Source: JAKVKY01 sp964293585
Lineage (GTDB): Bacteria > Bacillota > Negativicutes > Acidaminococcales > Acidaminococcaceae
Length of the DNA stretch: 46,590 nt
Direction: 5' to 3'
Assembly: GCA_964293585.1 (NCBI GenBank)
Contig: CAXYYS010000016.1
Location: 1 to 46,590, forward strand
Part shown: piece after piece, positions 33,045 to 41,670 of the stretch
How positions within the stretch are numbered: position 1 is the stretch's first letter
How the letters are laid out: the number at the start of each line of letters is the position of its first letter
The notes under the pieces: generated by a model
Seen by the model: the letters and a program-made list of their open reading frames with translations, nothing else
Told to the model about the DNA's origin: nothing
The model's database searches: none
Made by a program: the position numbers and the translations under genes

Positions 33045-34511
33045 ATGGAAGAAGTTCGCGTAAGATTTGCGCCCAGTCCTACAGGTTATTTACATATTGG
33101 CGGTGCCAGAACGGCTTTGTTTAACTGGCTCTTTGCCAGGAAACATAACGGTAAGCTGGTATTGCGTATCGAAGATACGGATACAGAACGTTTGAAGGCT
33201 GACTCCGTAAGCCAAATCCTGGTCAGCTTAAAATGGCTGGGCCTGAATTGGGATGAGGGACCTGAAGTTGGTGGACCTAACGGACCTTACTTCCAGTCTC
33301 AACGTTTAGAAATCTATAAAAAATATGTAGACCAGCTGCTGAAAGAAGGCAAGGCTTATTACTGTTTCTGCACGCCGGCGGAACTGGAAGCACAACGGGA
33401 AAAACAACGTCAGGCTAAACAGCCTTTCCGTTATGCCAGAACCTGCCGTGATCTGTCTAAGGAAGAAGTAGAAAAACGTCTGGCAGCAGGGGAACCGCAT
33501 TCCATCAGGATTAAGATTCCCGTGGATGGGACCATGACAGTACATGACTTGATTCATGGTGATGTAGAATTTGATTTAACACAGTTTGATGATTTTGTCA
33601 TTGTGAAGAGTAACGGTATTCCTACCTATAATTTTGCGGTAGTCATCGATGATTATCTGATGCAGATTACCCATGTCCTCAGGGCGGAGGAACATTTATC
33701 CAATACGCCGAAACAGATTTTAATTTATGAGGCCCTGGGTTTTAAGGTACCTAAGTTTGGTCATATGCCTATGATCCTTGCTCCGGACCGGAGCAAACTC
33801 AGCAAACGTCATGGCGCTACTTCTGTGGAAGAGTTCCGTTCCCAAGGTTATCTGGCACCGGCGATTGTAAACTATCTAACTTTGTTAGGCTGGGCGCCGG
33901 ATGCAGAACAGGAAATCATCGACCTGCCAACCACGGTACAAGAGTTTGAATTGGAAAAAATGTCCAAGAAAGCGGCCATTTATGATACCAAGAAATTGAC
34001 CTGGTTGAACGGGCATTATCTGAACAGTATGCCTCTGACCGAGATTGTCAAGGAAGTGGAGCCTTTCTTTGTGGAGAGCGGTCTGGTTACAGCAGCCTGG
34101 ATTAAGGAACATCAGGAATTCTTCAATCATCTGATTGATGTGGTCCGGGTAAGGGTTAAGACACTGCAGGAAGTGGTAGATGCTTCTACCTATTTCTTTA
34201 AAGATTTCACCGAGTACGATGCCAAAGGTGTAGCTAAGCAGTTTAAAGACGGAGCTGAGGAATTACTGCAATATTGCAGGGAACAACTGGCTGCGCTGCC
34301 GGACTTCACTCTTGCTTCCACGGAAAAGTGTTATAACGATATTGCTGCGGCGAAAGGTCTTGGACTGGGAAAGGTTATCCAACCTAGCCGTTTGGCCTTG
34401 ACCGGTCGTACTGTAAGCCCGGGTATGTTTGATGTGATGACGCTGCTGGGAAGAGAAAAAACTCTGGCCCGTCTGGATGCCGCCATCAAGTTCATAGAAG
34501 CACACAAGTAA
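33045..34511 (+). CDS. gltX: Glutamyl-tRNA synthetase
   Basis: GluRS charges tRNA-Glu and, where GatCAB is used, also tRNA-Gln. The 488-residue class I enzyme has RFAPSPTGYLHIGGARTAL with the HIGH-type motif HIGG at 17-20, RIEDTDTERL, and KLSKRHG near 251 as the KMSKS-type motif. The anticodon-binding domain at the C-terminus lacks any fused partner. ATG 33045 lies behind GAGGAG. No glnS is visible here, so discrimination cannot be judged. A short gap leads to the secreted protein gene, which may share its transcript. Confidence 0.97.
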   Translation: MEEVRVRFAPSPTGYLHIGGARTALFNWLFARKHNGKLVLRIEDTDTERLKADSVSQILVSLKWLGLNWDEGPEVGGPNGPYFQSQRLEIYKKYVDQLLKEGKAYYCFCTPAELEAQREKQRQAKQPFRYARTCRDLSKEEVEKRLAAGEPHSIRIKIPVDGTMTVHDLIHGDVEFDLTQFDDFVIVKSNGIPTYNFAVVIDDYLMQITHVLRAEEHLSNTPKQILIYEALGFKVPKFGHMPMILAPDRSKLSKRHGATSVEEFRSQGYLAPAIVNYLTLLGWAPDAEQEIIDLPTTVQEFELEKMSKKAAIYDTKKLTWLNGHYLNSMPLTEIVKEVEPFFVESGLVTAAWIKEHQEFFNHLIDVVRVRVKTLQEVVDASTYFFKDFTEYDAKGVAKQFKDGAEELLQYCREQLAALPDFTLASTEKCYNDIAAAKGLGLGKVIQPSRLALTGRTVSPGMFDVMTLLGREKTLARLDAAIKFIEAHK

Positions 34512-34535
34512 CTGATAGTGATAAGGAGAAACAGG

Positions 34536-35402
34536 ATGAGGATTTTTTTGCTGGCGCTGGCGCTATGCCTGACTTTTATGACAGCTTTTGCTGATCAGCC
34601 GACTACGGTGTTAACGCAAATGGAAAACAGTAAGAAATTAACGCTGGCGGTACCCGTCATTGATGGGGCTAACAGCGATGTTTTCCAGAATACTGCTAAC
34701 AAAATTTTACGTGATACGGCAGAAAACATGGCTAAGAAAATTAATCATGAGGGACAGGTTTCTTACGAGGTAAAGTTGAACCGTCCCAGTGTGGTAGGCA
34801 TCCTGTTTAAAGCTATAGCCCGGGATGGCAGTGGACAGACCTTGTATAAAGCGGTCAATATTGATCTTACCAGCGGTAAAGCTTTTGGCCTGGGGGATTT
34901 TTTACAGGAAGGCAATGCGGTGCGGGAGGTCTTACCGGCCAATTACTACGATGTCTTGTTTGCTGATGAAGGTGTTTACACCAATACGGGAGAAGGTTTG
35001 CCCTACACAGGTTTTACACCCTACAGAAAATTGGTACCGCTGCTGCGTATCAGTGAAGCGGGACGCCTAGTCACAATTTGGAAACTGACACAGGATTGTG
35101 CTGATAAAATATTAACGGTACCGGCAGGAAGCTTGCTGGCCCTGAAACTGAATGCTAATCCTTCTACCGGCTACAAGTGGTCCAGTAAGATTACCGGTGG
35201 AACAGGTAACCTGTACGAGATTGGCAGTTCTTTTACCCTGCCCTATAACACAGCCAAGGGAATGACCGGGACTCCCGGTACGGAGATTCTGGTTTTTGCC
35301 GCGCAGACTCCGGGTACTTATACGGTACAGATGTCTTACGGCAGGCCCTGGGAAATGAATAAGAGCTGGAAGAAGTTTGCGTTTCAGGTGAAAGTTATTT
35401 AA
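34536..35402 (+). CDS. Secreted protein with C-terminal chagasin-type (I42) protease inhibitor domain
   Basis: The 288-residue protein starts with a signal peptide (MRIFLLALALCLTFMTAFA, cleavage likely after AFA). The first domain (about residues 25-180) resembles DUF4163/DUF3298-type domains, with YKAVNIDLTSGKAFGLGDFL typical of that group. The last 100 residues match the chagasin family of cysteine protease inhibitors (MEROPS I42). NPSTGYKWS near 208 and YGRPWE at 268-273 are two of the three inhibitory loops; the middle loop is GTPGTE. ATG 34536 lies 7 bases behind AAGGAG; the in-frame GTG at 34518 is rejected. It probably acts in the periplasm or outside. The fusion is read directly; the inhibitory activity is inferred. 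Confidence 0.85.
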   Translation: MRIFLLALALCLTFMTAFADQPTTVLTQMENSKKLTLAVPVIDGANSDVFQNTANKILRDTAENMAKKINHEGQVSYEVKLNRPSVVGILFKAIARDGSGQTLYKAVNIDLTSGKAFGLGDFLQEGNAVREVLPANYYDVLFADEGVYTNTGEGLPYTGFTPYRKLVPLLRISEAGRLVTIWKLTQDCADKILTVPAGSLLALKLNANPSTGYKWSSKITGGTGNLYEIGSSFTLPYNTAKGMTGTPGTEILVFAAQTPGTYTVQMSYGRPWEMNKSWKKFAFQVKVI

Positions 35403-35404
35403 TA

Positions 35405-35450
35405 TGGCAATGGACCGCAGGATTGTTCCTCTGGTCCATTTTGCTTTTTA
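35405..35450 (+). terminator. Probable terminator after the inhibitor gene
   Basis: AATGGACC...AGG pairs with CCT...GGTCCATT across a small internal loop, followed by TTGCTTTTT. Confidence 0.65.
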
Positions 35451-35481
35451 ACGGGTGAGGTAGGGAAGAAAGAGGTCAGGT

Positions 35482-37950
35482 ATGGAAAGATATATTGAAC
35501 TTTTGGCACCAGCAGGTAGTTTTGAAGCCCTGGAAGCTGCAGTTAATGCAGGGGCGGATGCTGCTTATTTAGGCGGTAATGCTTTTGGCGCCAGGGCCTA
35601 TGCTGATAATTTTGATAATGAGGAGATGGAGCGGGCGGTCCGGTATGCGCATCTGCACCAGGTGCGCATCTTTGTGACCGTCAATACTCTGGTAGACGAT
35701 AGTGAACTGGAAGCACTGGCTGCCTATCTCCGGTTTTTGACAGCCATCAAGGTGGACGGTATCATTGTGCAGGATCTGGGTGTTATCAACCTGGCCAGGC
35801 AGATCGCACCCGAACTGCCGCTGCATGCCAGCACCCAGATGACTATCACCAATCTGGATGGTGTAAAATTTGCGGCTGCCTGCGGTATGACCAGGGCAGT
35901 TTTAGCCAGGGAATTATCCCTGGAGGATATCCGGAAAATTTGTGCGGACGCGCCTATTGAGATTGAAGTTTTTATTCATGGTGCTTTGTGCGTTTGCTAT
36001 TCCGGCCAGTGCCTGATGAGCAGTTTAATCGGCGGCAGGAGCGGGAACAGGGGCCGTTGTGCCCAGCCCTGCCGGTTGCCATATACACTGGTGGACAATG
36101 ATAACCGGAATCTTTTAGCTGATCAGGATGCCGGTCAATATTTATTGAGTCCCAAGGATTTAAACACTTTAAAAATTTTGCCGGAACTGATTGAGGCCGG
36201 AGTCACAAGTTTTAAAATTGAAGGCCGGATGAAGCGTCCGGAATATGTGGCCGTGGTGGTTGATGCCTACCGTCGTGCCATAGATGCTTATAAGGCTGGT
36301 CATTATGAAGTGCCGGAACAAGATTTACAAAATATTGAACAGATTTTTAACCGGGATTTCACTACAGCCTATATGGAAACCAGGCCCGGCCGCAACATGA
36401 TGAGCGACAGACGTCCTAATAACAGAGGCGTTCTGGTAGGCAGGGTAGCAAAATTGGATAAGGCTGCTAATTCTGCGGTCGTCAAACTGGAAAAAGATTT
36501 GCATCTGGGAGACGGTTTGGAATTCTGGGTCAGCGTGGGTGGCCGTACCGGTTTAACGATCAACCATATGGAACAGGATGGTCAAGAAGTGGAGAGTGCG
36601 GCAGCGGGGACTAAAGTCACTTTAGAAGTACCCCGGGGTGTACGTATGAACGACAGGATTTTCCGTACCCTGGACAGCCGCTTAATGACTTATGCCGGTG
36701 GTTTTTATGGCGAAAAGAACAATAAGCATCTAGGTGTAAAGGCTTCTGTTACGGCACATTTAGGTGCGCCCATGGCAATCAAGCTGGAGGATGCGGAGGG
36801 AAATAGCGGTAGCGCCCAGACAAGGTTTATCGTAGAAAAAGCAAGGAAACATGCTTTGGATAAAGAAACTTTATGGAAACAGTTATCTAGGATGGGTACT
36901 ACGGAATATGTGCTGGAAGATTTGACGCTGGATATTGATGCAGGTGTCATGGTACCGATGAGCGAGATGAACGAGGCCAGACGTCTGGCTTGTGAACAAT
37001 TGGATGCAGCCAGACTGGCAAGTTTTGAGCCTGTACGTTCCAAGCTTAAACCAACTCATACCGTACTTGTGCCTCCGGAAAAGGGCAGCCGTTCGCAAAC
37101 AGCCAGCCTGACCGTGTGGGTAGATACTTTACCCAAGGTGGAGGCTGCCTTGGCGGGTGGTGCTACTTGGCTTATTTTTGGCGGCGATTTATTTTCTAGT
37201 AAAGATTTAACTTTGACTAATTATGCTAAAGCTGTGACTTTGGTACGCCAAGCCGGGGCTAAGATAGCGTTTTCAACTCCCAGGATCGTTCGGGATAACC
37301 AGCTGGCTTATTTTGAAAAGTTTTTTGACGAAGCAGAAAAATTGCAGCCGGATTTAATCTATATTAACAATAACAGCTTGTTTACTTTGGCCCGGGAAAA
37401 ACAACTTACAGTACCATTATGGGCAGACCAAAGCTTAAATATTTATAATTATCAGTGTCTGGATTTCTGGCGGGAGCAAGGCGCTTGTGGTGCTACGCTT
37501 TCCGTGGAGCTGAATATGGGGCAGGTGGAGCATCTGGCCAGAGTTTCACCCCTGGAATTAGAGTGCCTGGTGCAGGGACCGATTGAGATGATGGTTTCGG
37601 AATATTGTGTGCCGGGAAGTTTTCTGGGCAATGTGCACACAGGTTCCTGTGGTTTTCACTGCCAGCAGGAAACTTATCTGCAGGATCGTACGGAAGCCAA
37701 ATTCCGGCTGGTGGGCGATCAGTTCTGCCGGATGCATATCCTGAATACGCATGACCTGTCTTTCTTGACAGGAGTACACCATTTACAAGGCTGTGGTATC
37801 CAAAGGTTAAGGATTGACGCACGCAGTTATGATGTGGAAACGGTAAAAAAACTGGTACGGACGTACAAGGAAGTTCTGACAGGTGAAGTTACCGTACAGG
37901 AAAATTTGCCGGGGACGACGCGCGGACATTATTATCGTGGGGTTTTATAA
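35482..37950 (+). CDS. U32 family peptidase-like protein (RlhA/YegQ group)
   Basis: The 822-residue protein starts with the U32 domain (ELLAPAGSFEALEAAVNAGA) and carries the family signature EVFIHGALCVCYSGQCLMSS at about 162-181, followed by RGRCAQPCRLPY. The Cys residues of the group probably bind an iron-sulfur cluster. A middle DUF3656-like region and a second, U32-like C-terminal half with CVQGPIEMMVSEYC and GSCGFHCQQETYLQDR follow. The long two-part layout is that of RlhA, which hydroxylates 23S rRNA C2501; other U32 members act as collagenases or in ubiquinone synthesis. ATG 35482 is preceded by GAGGTCAGGT. Its stop shares one base with mutS2. The specific role is inferred. Confidence 0.88.
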   Translation: MERYIELLAPAGSFEALEAAVNAGADAAYLGGNAFGARAYADNFDNEEMERAVRYAHLHQVRIFVTVNTLVDDSELEALAAYLRFLTAIKVDGIIVQDLGVINLARQIAPELPLHASTQMTITNLDGVKFAAACGMTRAVLARELSLEDIRKICADAPIEIEVFIHGALCVCYSGQCLMSSLIGGRSGNRGRCAQPCRLPYTLVDNDNRNLLADQDAGQYLLSPKDLNTLKILPELIEAGVTSFKIEGRMKRPEYVAVVVDAYRRAIDAYKAGHYEVPEQDLQNIEQIFNRDFTTAYMETRPGRNMMSDRRPNNRGVLVGRVAKLDKAANSAVVKLEKDLHLGDGLEFWVSVGGRTGLTINHMEQDGQEVESAAAGTKVTLEVPRGVRMNDRIFRTLDSRLMTYAGGFYGEKNNKHLGVKASVTAHLGAPMAIKLEDAEGNSGSAQTRFIVEKARKHALDKETLWKQLSRMGTTEYVLEDLTLDIDAGVMVPMSEMNEARRLACEQLDAARLASFEPVRSKLKPTHTVLVPPEKGSRSQTASLTVWVDTLPKVEAALAGGATWLIFGGDLFSSKDLTLTNYAKAVTLVRQAGAKIAFSTPRIVRDNQLAYFEKFFDEAEKLQPDLIYINNNSLFTLAREKQLTVPLWADQSLNIYNYQCLDFWREQGACGATLSVELNMGQVEHLARVSPLELECLVQGPIEMMVSEYCVPGSFLGNVHTGSCGFHCQQETYLQDRTEAKFRLVGDQFCRMHILNTHDLSFLTGVHHLQGCGIQRLRIDARSYDVETVKKLVRTYKEVLTGEVTVQENLPGTTRGHYYRGVL

Positions 37951-40322
37951 TGATGGGAACATCACATTTTGCTATTAAGACTTTAGAGTTCGATAAAGTA
38001 AAAGCTTTAGTCGCGGCCAGGGCTGGCACCAGTTTAGGGAAAAAATATATCCTGGGACTGCAGATTAGCTCTAATTTTGCTACCGTTAAATCCTGGCAGG
38101 AGGAAACGGCGGCGGCTGTTCATGTCCTGGAGGAGGCTAAACGGATGCCTTTTGGCGGGGTCTTCGATATTACGGATGCGATAAAACAGGCGCGTCTGGG
38201 TGTGACCCTGGATCCGGCTACGCTGATGCAGATTTGGACTACGGCGGAAGCTTGCGGGCTTATGAAAAATTTTATAGAGACTAATTGTGCCGAACAACCG
38301 GCTTTAACTGCCTACGGGGACAGGCTGACAGCTTTTCCTCAACTGGTACAGCAATTAAGCCGGGCTATCTCCGAAAAGGGTGAGATTCAGGACCGGGCTT
38401 CAGTAAAACTGGCAGGTTTGCGGACGGGTATCATTACAGCGCAGAACCGGGTCAAAGAAAAGCTGGATAGTATCCTGCATGACGCCAATAACCATAAATA
38501 TTTTCAGGATGCTTTGATTACGATGCGGGACAACCGGTATGTCATTCCTATCAAACAGGAATATAAGATGAATTTTCCCGGTGTTGTCCACGACCAATCC
38601 AGTACAGGAGCCACACTTTTTATCGAACCTCTGGATGTGGTGAATTTAAACAATGACATTACCAGGTACAAGGCTGAAGAAAAGATTGAGATTGAAAGGA
38701 TATTGCGACAGTTGTCCGGAGCGGTGAGCGCCGAAGGGGAAGCTTTGCTGCAATCGCTGAACCTGATGACAGAACTGGATGCAATTTGTGCAAAAGCATA
38801 TTTTGCCATGGATACACATGCCGTACGTCCGCAGCTTTTAGTGCAGGGCGGAGTCACGATTAACAAAGGGCGCCATCCGCTTTTAGATCAGCATAAGGTG
38901 GTACCCCTGGATGTGTCGATTGGTGATACTTTTAATACGCTGCTTATCACGGGTCCGAATACTGGCGGTAAGACCGTGGCTTTAAAAACAGTGGGAATTT
39001 TTGCCATGATGGCGCAGGTAGGTATGTTCCTGCCAGCCTTAAACGCCAAGCTGCCGGTTTTTAGATCAGTTTTTGCCGATATCGGCGATGAGCAGAGTAT
39101 AGAACAAAGTCTCAGTACTTTTTCCGGGCATATGTTGAATCTGATCCGTATCTTACAAGCGGTGCAGCCACGGGATTTGGTGCTGGTGGACGAACTTTGC
39201 GCAGGTACCGATCCTAATGAAGGTGCGGCCCTGGCGATGGCTATTATTTCTTATTTGCATGAACTAAATGTTTTTACCATTGCAACCACACATTATAGTG
39301 AATTAAAAACTTTTGCCTATGACCGGGAAGGTATGGAAAATGCCAGCGTCGAGTTTAATCAGGAGACTTTGATGCCTACCTACCGTTTGTTGATGGGTAT
39401 ACCCGGCAGTAGTAATGCTTTTAATATCAGCCAGAAGCTGGGTCTGGCTCCGGCTATCATTAAAAATGCCACGGCTTTCCTGAATACGGAGCAGGCACAT
39501 ATGGATACGGTCTTGCAGGGTCTGGAAGGCGAACGGCGCAAATACGAAGACAGTAACCGGGAGATTGAACATTTGCGCTATGAAAGCCAGACGCTGAAGA
39601 ACGAACTGGATTACCAGAAACGCGAGTTTAAGAAACAGCGCAATGAACTTTTGCGCAAGGCTAAAGAAGAGGCAGACGGTATTTATCGTCACAGCCGCAG
39701 GGAGGCGGAAGCTGTTTTAAAAGAGCTGCGTTCGCTGAAGTCTGATTATGATACTAAAAAGTTGGAAGCGGCTGCAGAAGCAGCCAGGTCTAAACTGGAT
39801 AAACATTTTGATACGTCTCTGCCTTTGCCGGACGGAACGGCTCTTACCCTGGAGAATGTGCATGTGGGTCAAACCGTGTATGTGAAATCTTTGCATAAAC
39901 AAGGTAATATCCTTGACTTTACGGATAAGGAAGTAACCGTAGCGGTGGGTATCCTGAAGATGACACTGCCTTATAAAGACTGCCTGCTTGTGGGCGGCAG
40001 CATTACGACTGTAGCGCCGGACCGGCCCAAGTACCGGAAAGGTTATGCGCATAAATTGTTTCAGGCAAAATTGGAAGCCACACCGGCGGAAGTTGATTTG
40101 CGTGGGATGACTACCGAAGAAGCTATCCCGGAAGTGGATAAGGCTATTGATAATGCTTTGCTGGCCGGGATGACAGAGGTGCGTTTGATTCACGGCAAGG
40201 GTACAGGTGCTCTGCGTGCGGGACTGACAGCTTATTTGCAAACTCATGGCGCGGTAAAAGATGTGGCTATGGCGGAACTGAATGCCGGAGGCAGCGGTGT
40301 GACAGTGGTACATTTAAAGTAA
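37950..40322 (+). CDS. mutS2: Endonuclease MutS2
   Basis: MutS2 binds branched DNA and collided ribosomes; it suppresses homologous recombination or splits stalled ribosomes in Firmicutes. The 790-residue protein has the MutS-like core without mismatch-recognition domain, the P-loop GPNTGGKT at 335-342, DELCAGTDPNEGAALA (Walker B region), and TTHYSELKTFAYD. A long coiled coil at about 515-640 and a C-terminal Smr domain (DLRGMTTEEA near 714, IHGKGTGALR) complete it. The ATG overlaps the U32 stop by one base, and ATG 37953 is an equally possible start. The ribosome site is weak, so coupling is likely. Confidence 0.97.
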   Translation: MMGTSHFAIKTLEFDKVKALVAARAGTSLGKKYILGLQISSNFATVKSWQEETAAAVHVLEEAKRMPFGGVFDITDAIKQARLGVTLDPATLMQIWTTAEACGLMKNFIETNCAEQPALTAYGDRLTAFPQLVQQLSRAISEKGEIQDRASVKLAGLRTGIITAQNRVKEKLDSILHDANNHKYFQDALITMRDNRYVIPIKQEYKMNFPGVVHDQSSTGATLFIEPLDVVNLNNDITRYKAEEKIEIERILRQLSGAVSAEGEALLQSLNLMTELDAICAKAYFAMDTHAVRPQLLVQGGVTINKGRHPLLDQHKVVPLDVSIGDTFNTLLITGPNTGGKTVALKTVGIFAMMAQVGMFLPALNAKLPVFRSVFADIGDEQSIEQSLSTFSGHMLNLIRILQAVQPRDLVLVDELCAGTDPNEGAALAMAIISYLHELNVFTIATTHYSELKTFAYDREGMENASVEFNQETLMPTYRLLMGIPGSSNAFNISQKLGLAPAIIKNATAFLNTEQAHMDTVLQGLEGERRKYEDSNREIEHLRYESQTLKNELDYQKREFKKQRNELLRKAKEEADGIYRHSRREAEAVLKELRSLKSDYDTKKLEAAAEAARSKLDKHFDTSLPLPDGTALTLENVHVGQTVYVKSLHKQGNILDFTDKEVTVAVGILKMTLPYKDCLLVGGSITTVAPDRPKYRKGYAHKLFQAKLEATPAEVDLRGMTTEEAIPEVDKAIDNALLAGMTEVRLIHGKGTGALRAGLTAYLQTHGAVKDVAMAELNAGGSGVTVVHLK

Positions 40323-40334
40323 GCGTCATAAAGA

Positions 40335-40363
40335 TTGACCTTAGCCGTAAGACATGGGATAAT
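40335..40363 (+). promoter_or_regulatory. Promoter of the aspartate kinase operon
   Basis: TTGACC (40335-40340), 17-base spacer, GATAAT (40358-40363). Confidence 0.65.
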
Positions 40364-40404
40364 ATGTATGGATTTGTAAATGTTTATTTGAAGTGAGGAA
40401 AATT

Positions 40405-41634
40405 ATGGCCACTTTAGTAAAAAAATTTGGCGGCAGCAGCGTAGCTACGCCGGAAAAGATGCACGGTATCGTGGACCGTATCCTGCGGGAACGTAAACCA
40501 GGCGACCGGATCGTGATTGTTGTTTCTGCTATGGGAGACACGACGGATGATTTGCTGGCGCTGGCGCAGCAGGTGAATCCGGAGATGCCAAAAAGAGAGA
40601 TGGATATGTTGCTGGCTACGGGTGAACAGATGTCCATCGCTTTACTGGCCAGTGCTTTTTGTGCCAAGGGACAGCCGGCAATTTCTTTTACGGGGCCACA
40701 GGCTGGCATCAAAACAAATGACAAACATACTAAGGCTACCATTGAGGATGTAAGCTCATCCCGGGTGCAACAGGCACTGGATGCCGGGAAGATTGTTATT
40801 GTAGCCGGGTTCCAGGGGATGACACCGGACGGGGATATTACAACCTTGGGGCGGGGAGGCAGTGATACGACGGCGGTAGCCGTTGCAGCTGGTCTGAAAG
40901 CAGATCTGTGCGAAATTTATACGGACGTGGACGGTGTATACACGGCTGATCCGCGACTGGTGCCTCAGGCCATTAAGCTGAAAGAGATTACCTTCGGTGA
41001 GATGCTGGAACTAGCGCGTCTGGGTGCCGGGGTCATGCAGCCGCGAGCCGTAGAATATGGCGAACATAATGATGTGGCGATTCATGTGCGTTCAACTTTT
41101 CATGATGTACCGGGAACGATAATTAGGAGGGAATACACCGTGCAGGAAAAAGGATTTGTCATTCGTGGTATTGCCCACGATATCAATGTGGCTAAGATTG
41201 CTGTCCGGGGCGTACCTGATCATCCGGGCGTAGCTTATGAGATCTTTCAGGCTCTGGCTGATGCCAATATTAGCGTAGATATGATTGTCCAAAGCGCCCG
41301 TGTGAGCGATAATAAAAATGATATCCTGTTCACAGTGACGCAGACTGACTTAGCCGATGCTACCAGCGTTATCGAGGATTTGAAGGAAAAGATGCATTTT
41401 GACCGGGTGGATTTAGAGATTAACGTGGCCAAGGTTTCGGTAGTCGGAGCAGGGATGCTGGGAAATCCCGGCATTGCGGCCGGAATGTTCGGTGCATTGG
41501 CTGCTGCAGGTATCAATATTGCTGTTATCAGTACTTCTGAGATTAGTATTTCCTGCCTGATTCCTGAAAAAGATGTGAAGAAGGCCGTCAATGCTATCCA
41601 TAATTACTTTTTTCCACAGGGAGAAAACAAATAA
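40405..41634 (+). CDS. lysC: Aspartate kinase (alpha subunit, LysC type)
   Basis: Aspartate kinase phosphorylates aspartate, the first step to lysine, threonine, methionine and diaminopimelate. The 409-residue monofunctional enzyme has the kinase domain (VKKFGGSSVATPEKM, VAGFQGMTPDGDITTLGRGG, DVDGVYTADPR) and two C-terminal ACT regulatory domains (AVRGVPDHPGVAYEIFQALA; VSVVGAGMLGNPGIAAGMF). ATG 40405 is chosen over GTG 40393 because GAGG lies at 40395-40398. An in-frame internal start for a regulatory subunit is probable at 41140. No leader riboswitch is seen in the 40 bases after the promoter. Confidence 0.96.
   Translation: MATLVKKFGGSSVATPEKMHGIVDRILRERKPGDRIVIVVSAMGDTTDDLLALAQQVNPEMPKREMDMLLATGEQMSIALLASAFCAKGQPAISFTGPQAGIKTNDKHTKATIEDVSSSRVQQALDAGKIVIVAGFQGMTPDGDITTLGRGGSDTTAVAVAAGLKADLCEIYTDVDGVYTADPRLVPQAIKLKEITFGEMLELARLGAGVMQPRAVEYGEHNDVAIHVRSTFHDVPGTIIRREYTVQEKGFVIRGIAHDINVAKIAVRGVPDHPGVAYEIFQALADANISVDMIVQSARVSDNKNDILFTVTQTDLADATSVIEDLKEKMHFDRVDLEINVAKVSVVGAGMLGNPGIAAGMFGALAAAGINIAVISTSEISISCLIPEKDVKKAVNAIHNYFFPQGENK
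41140..41634 (+). CDS. lysC: Probable aspartate kinase beta (regulatory) subunit from internal start
   Basis: Inside the aspartate kinase gene a strong AGGAGGG (41125-41131) lies 8 bases before an in-frame GTG at 41140 (codon 246). Translation from there would give a 164-residue protein with only the two ACT domains (starting VQEKGFVIRGIAHDINVAKI). In Bacillus subtilis and Corynebacterium, class LysC enzymes are alpha2-beta2 complexes whose beta subunit comes from just such an in-frame internal start at about the same position. The ribosome site and frame are seen directly; use of this start is inferred. Confidence 0.65.
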   Translation: MQEKGFVIRGIAHDINVAKIAVRGVPDHPGVAYEIFQALADANISVDMIVQSARVSDNKNDILFTVTQTDLADATSVIEDLKEKMHFDRVDLEINVAKVSVVGAGMLGNPGIAAGMFGALAAAGINIAVISTSEISISCLIPEKDVKKAVNAIHNYFFPQGENK

Positions 41635-41670
41635 TTTTTGTAAGGTCATTTCTTAGAGGAGGGTTTAATC

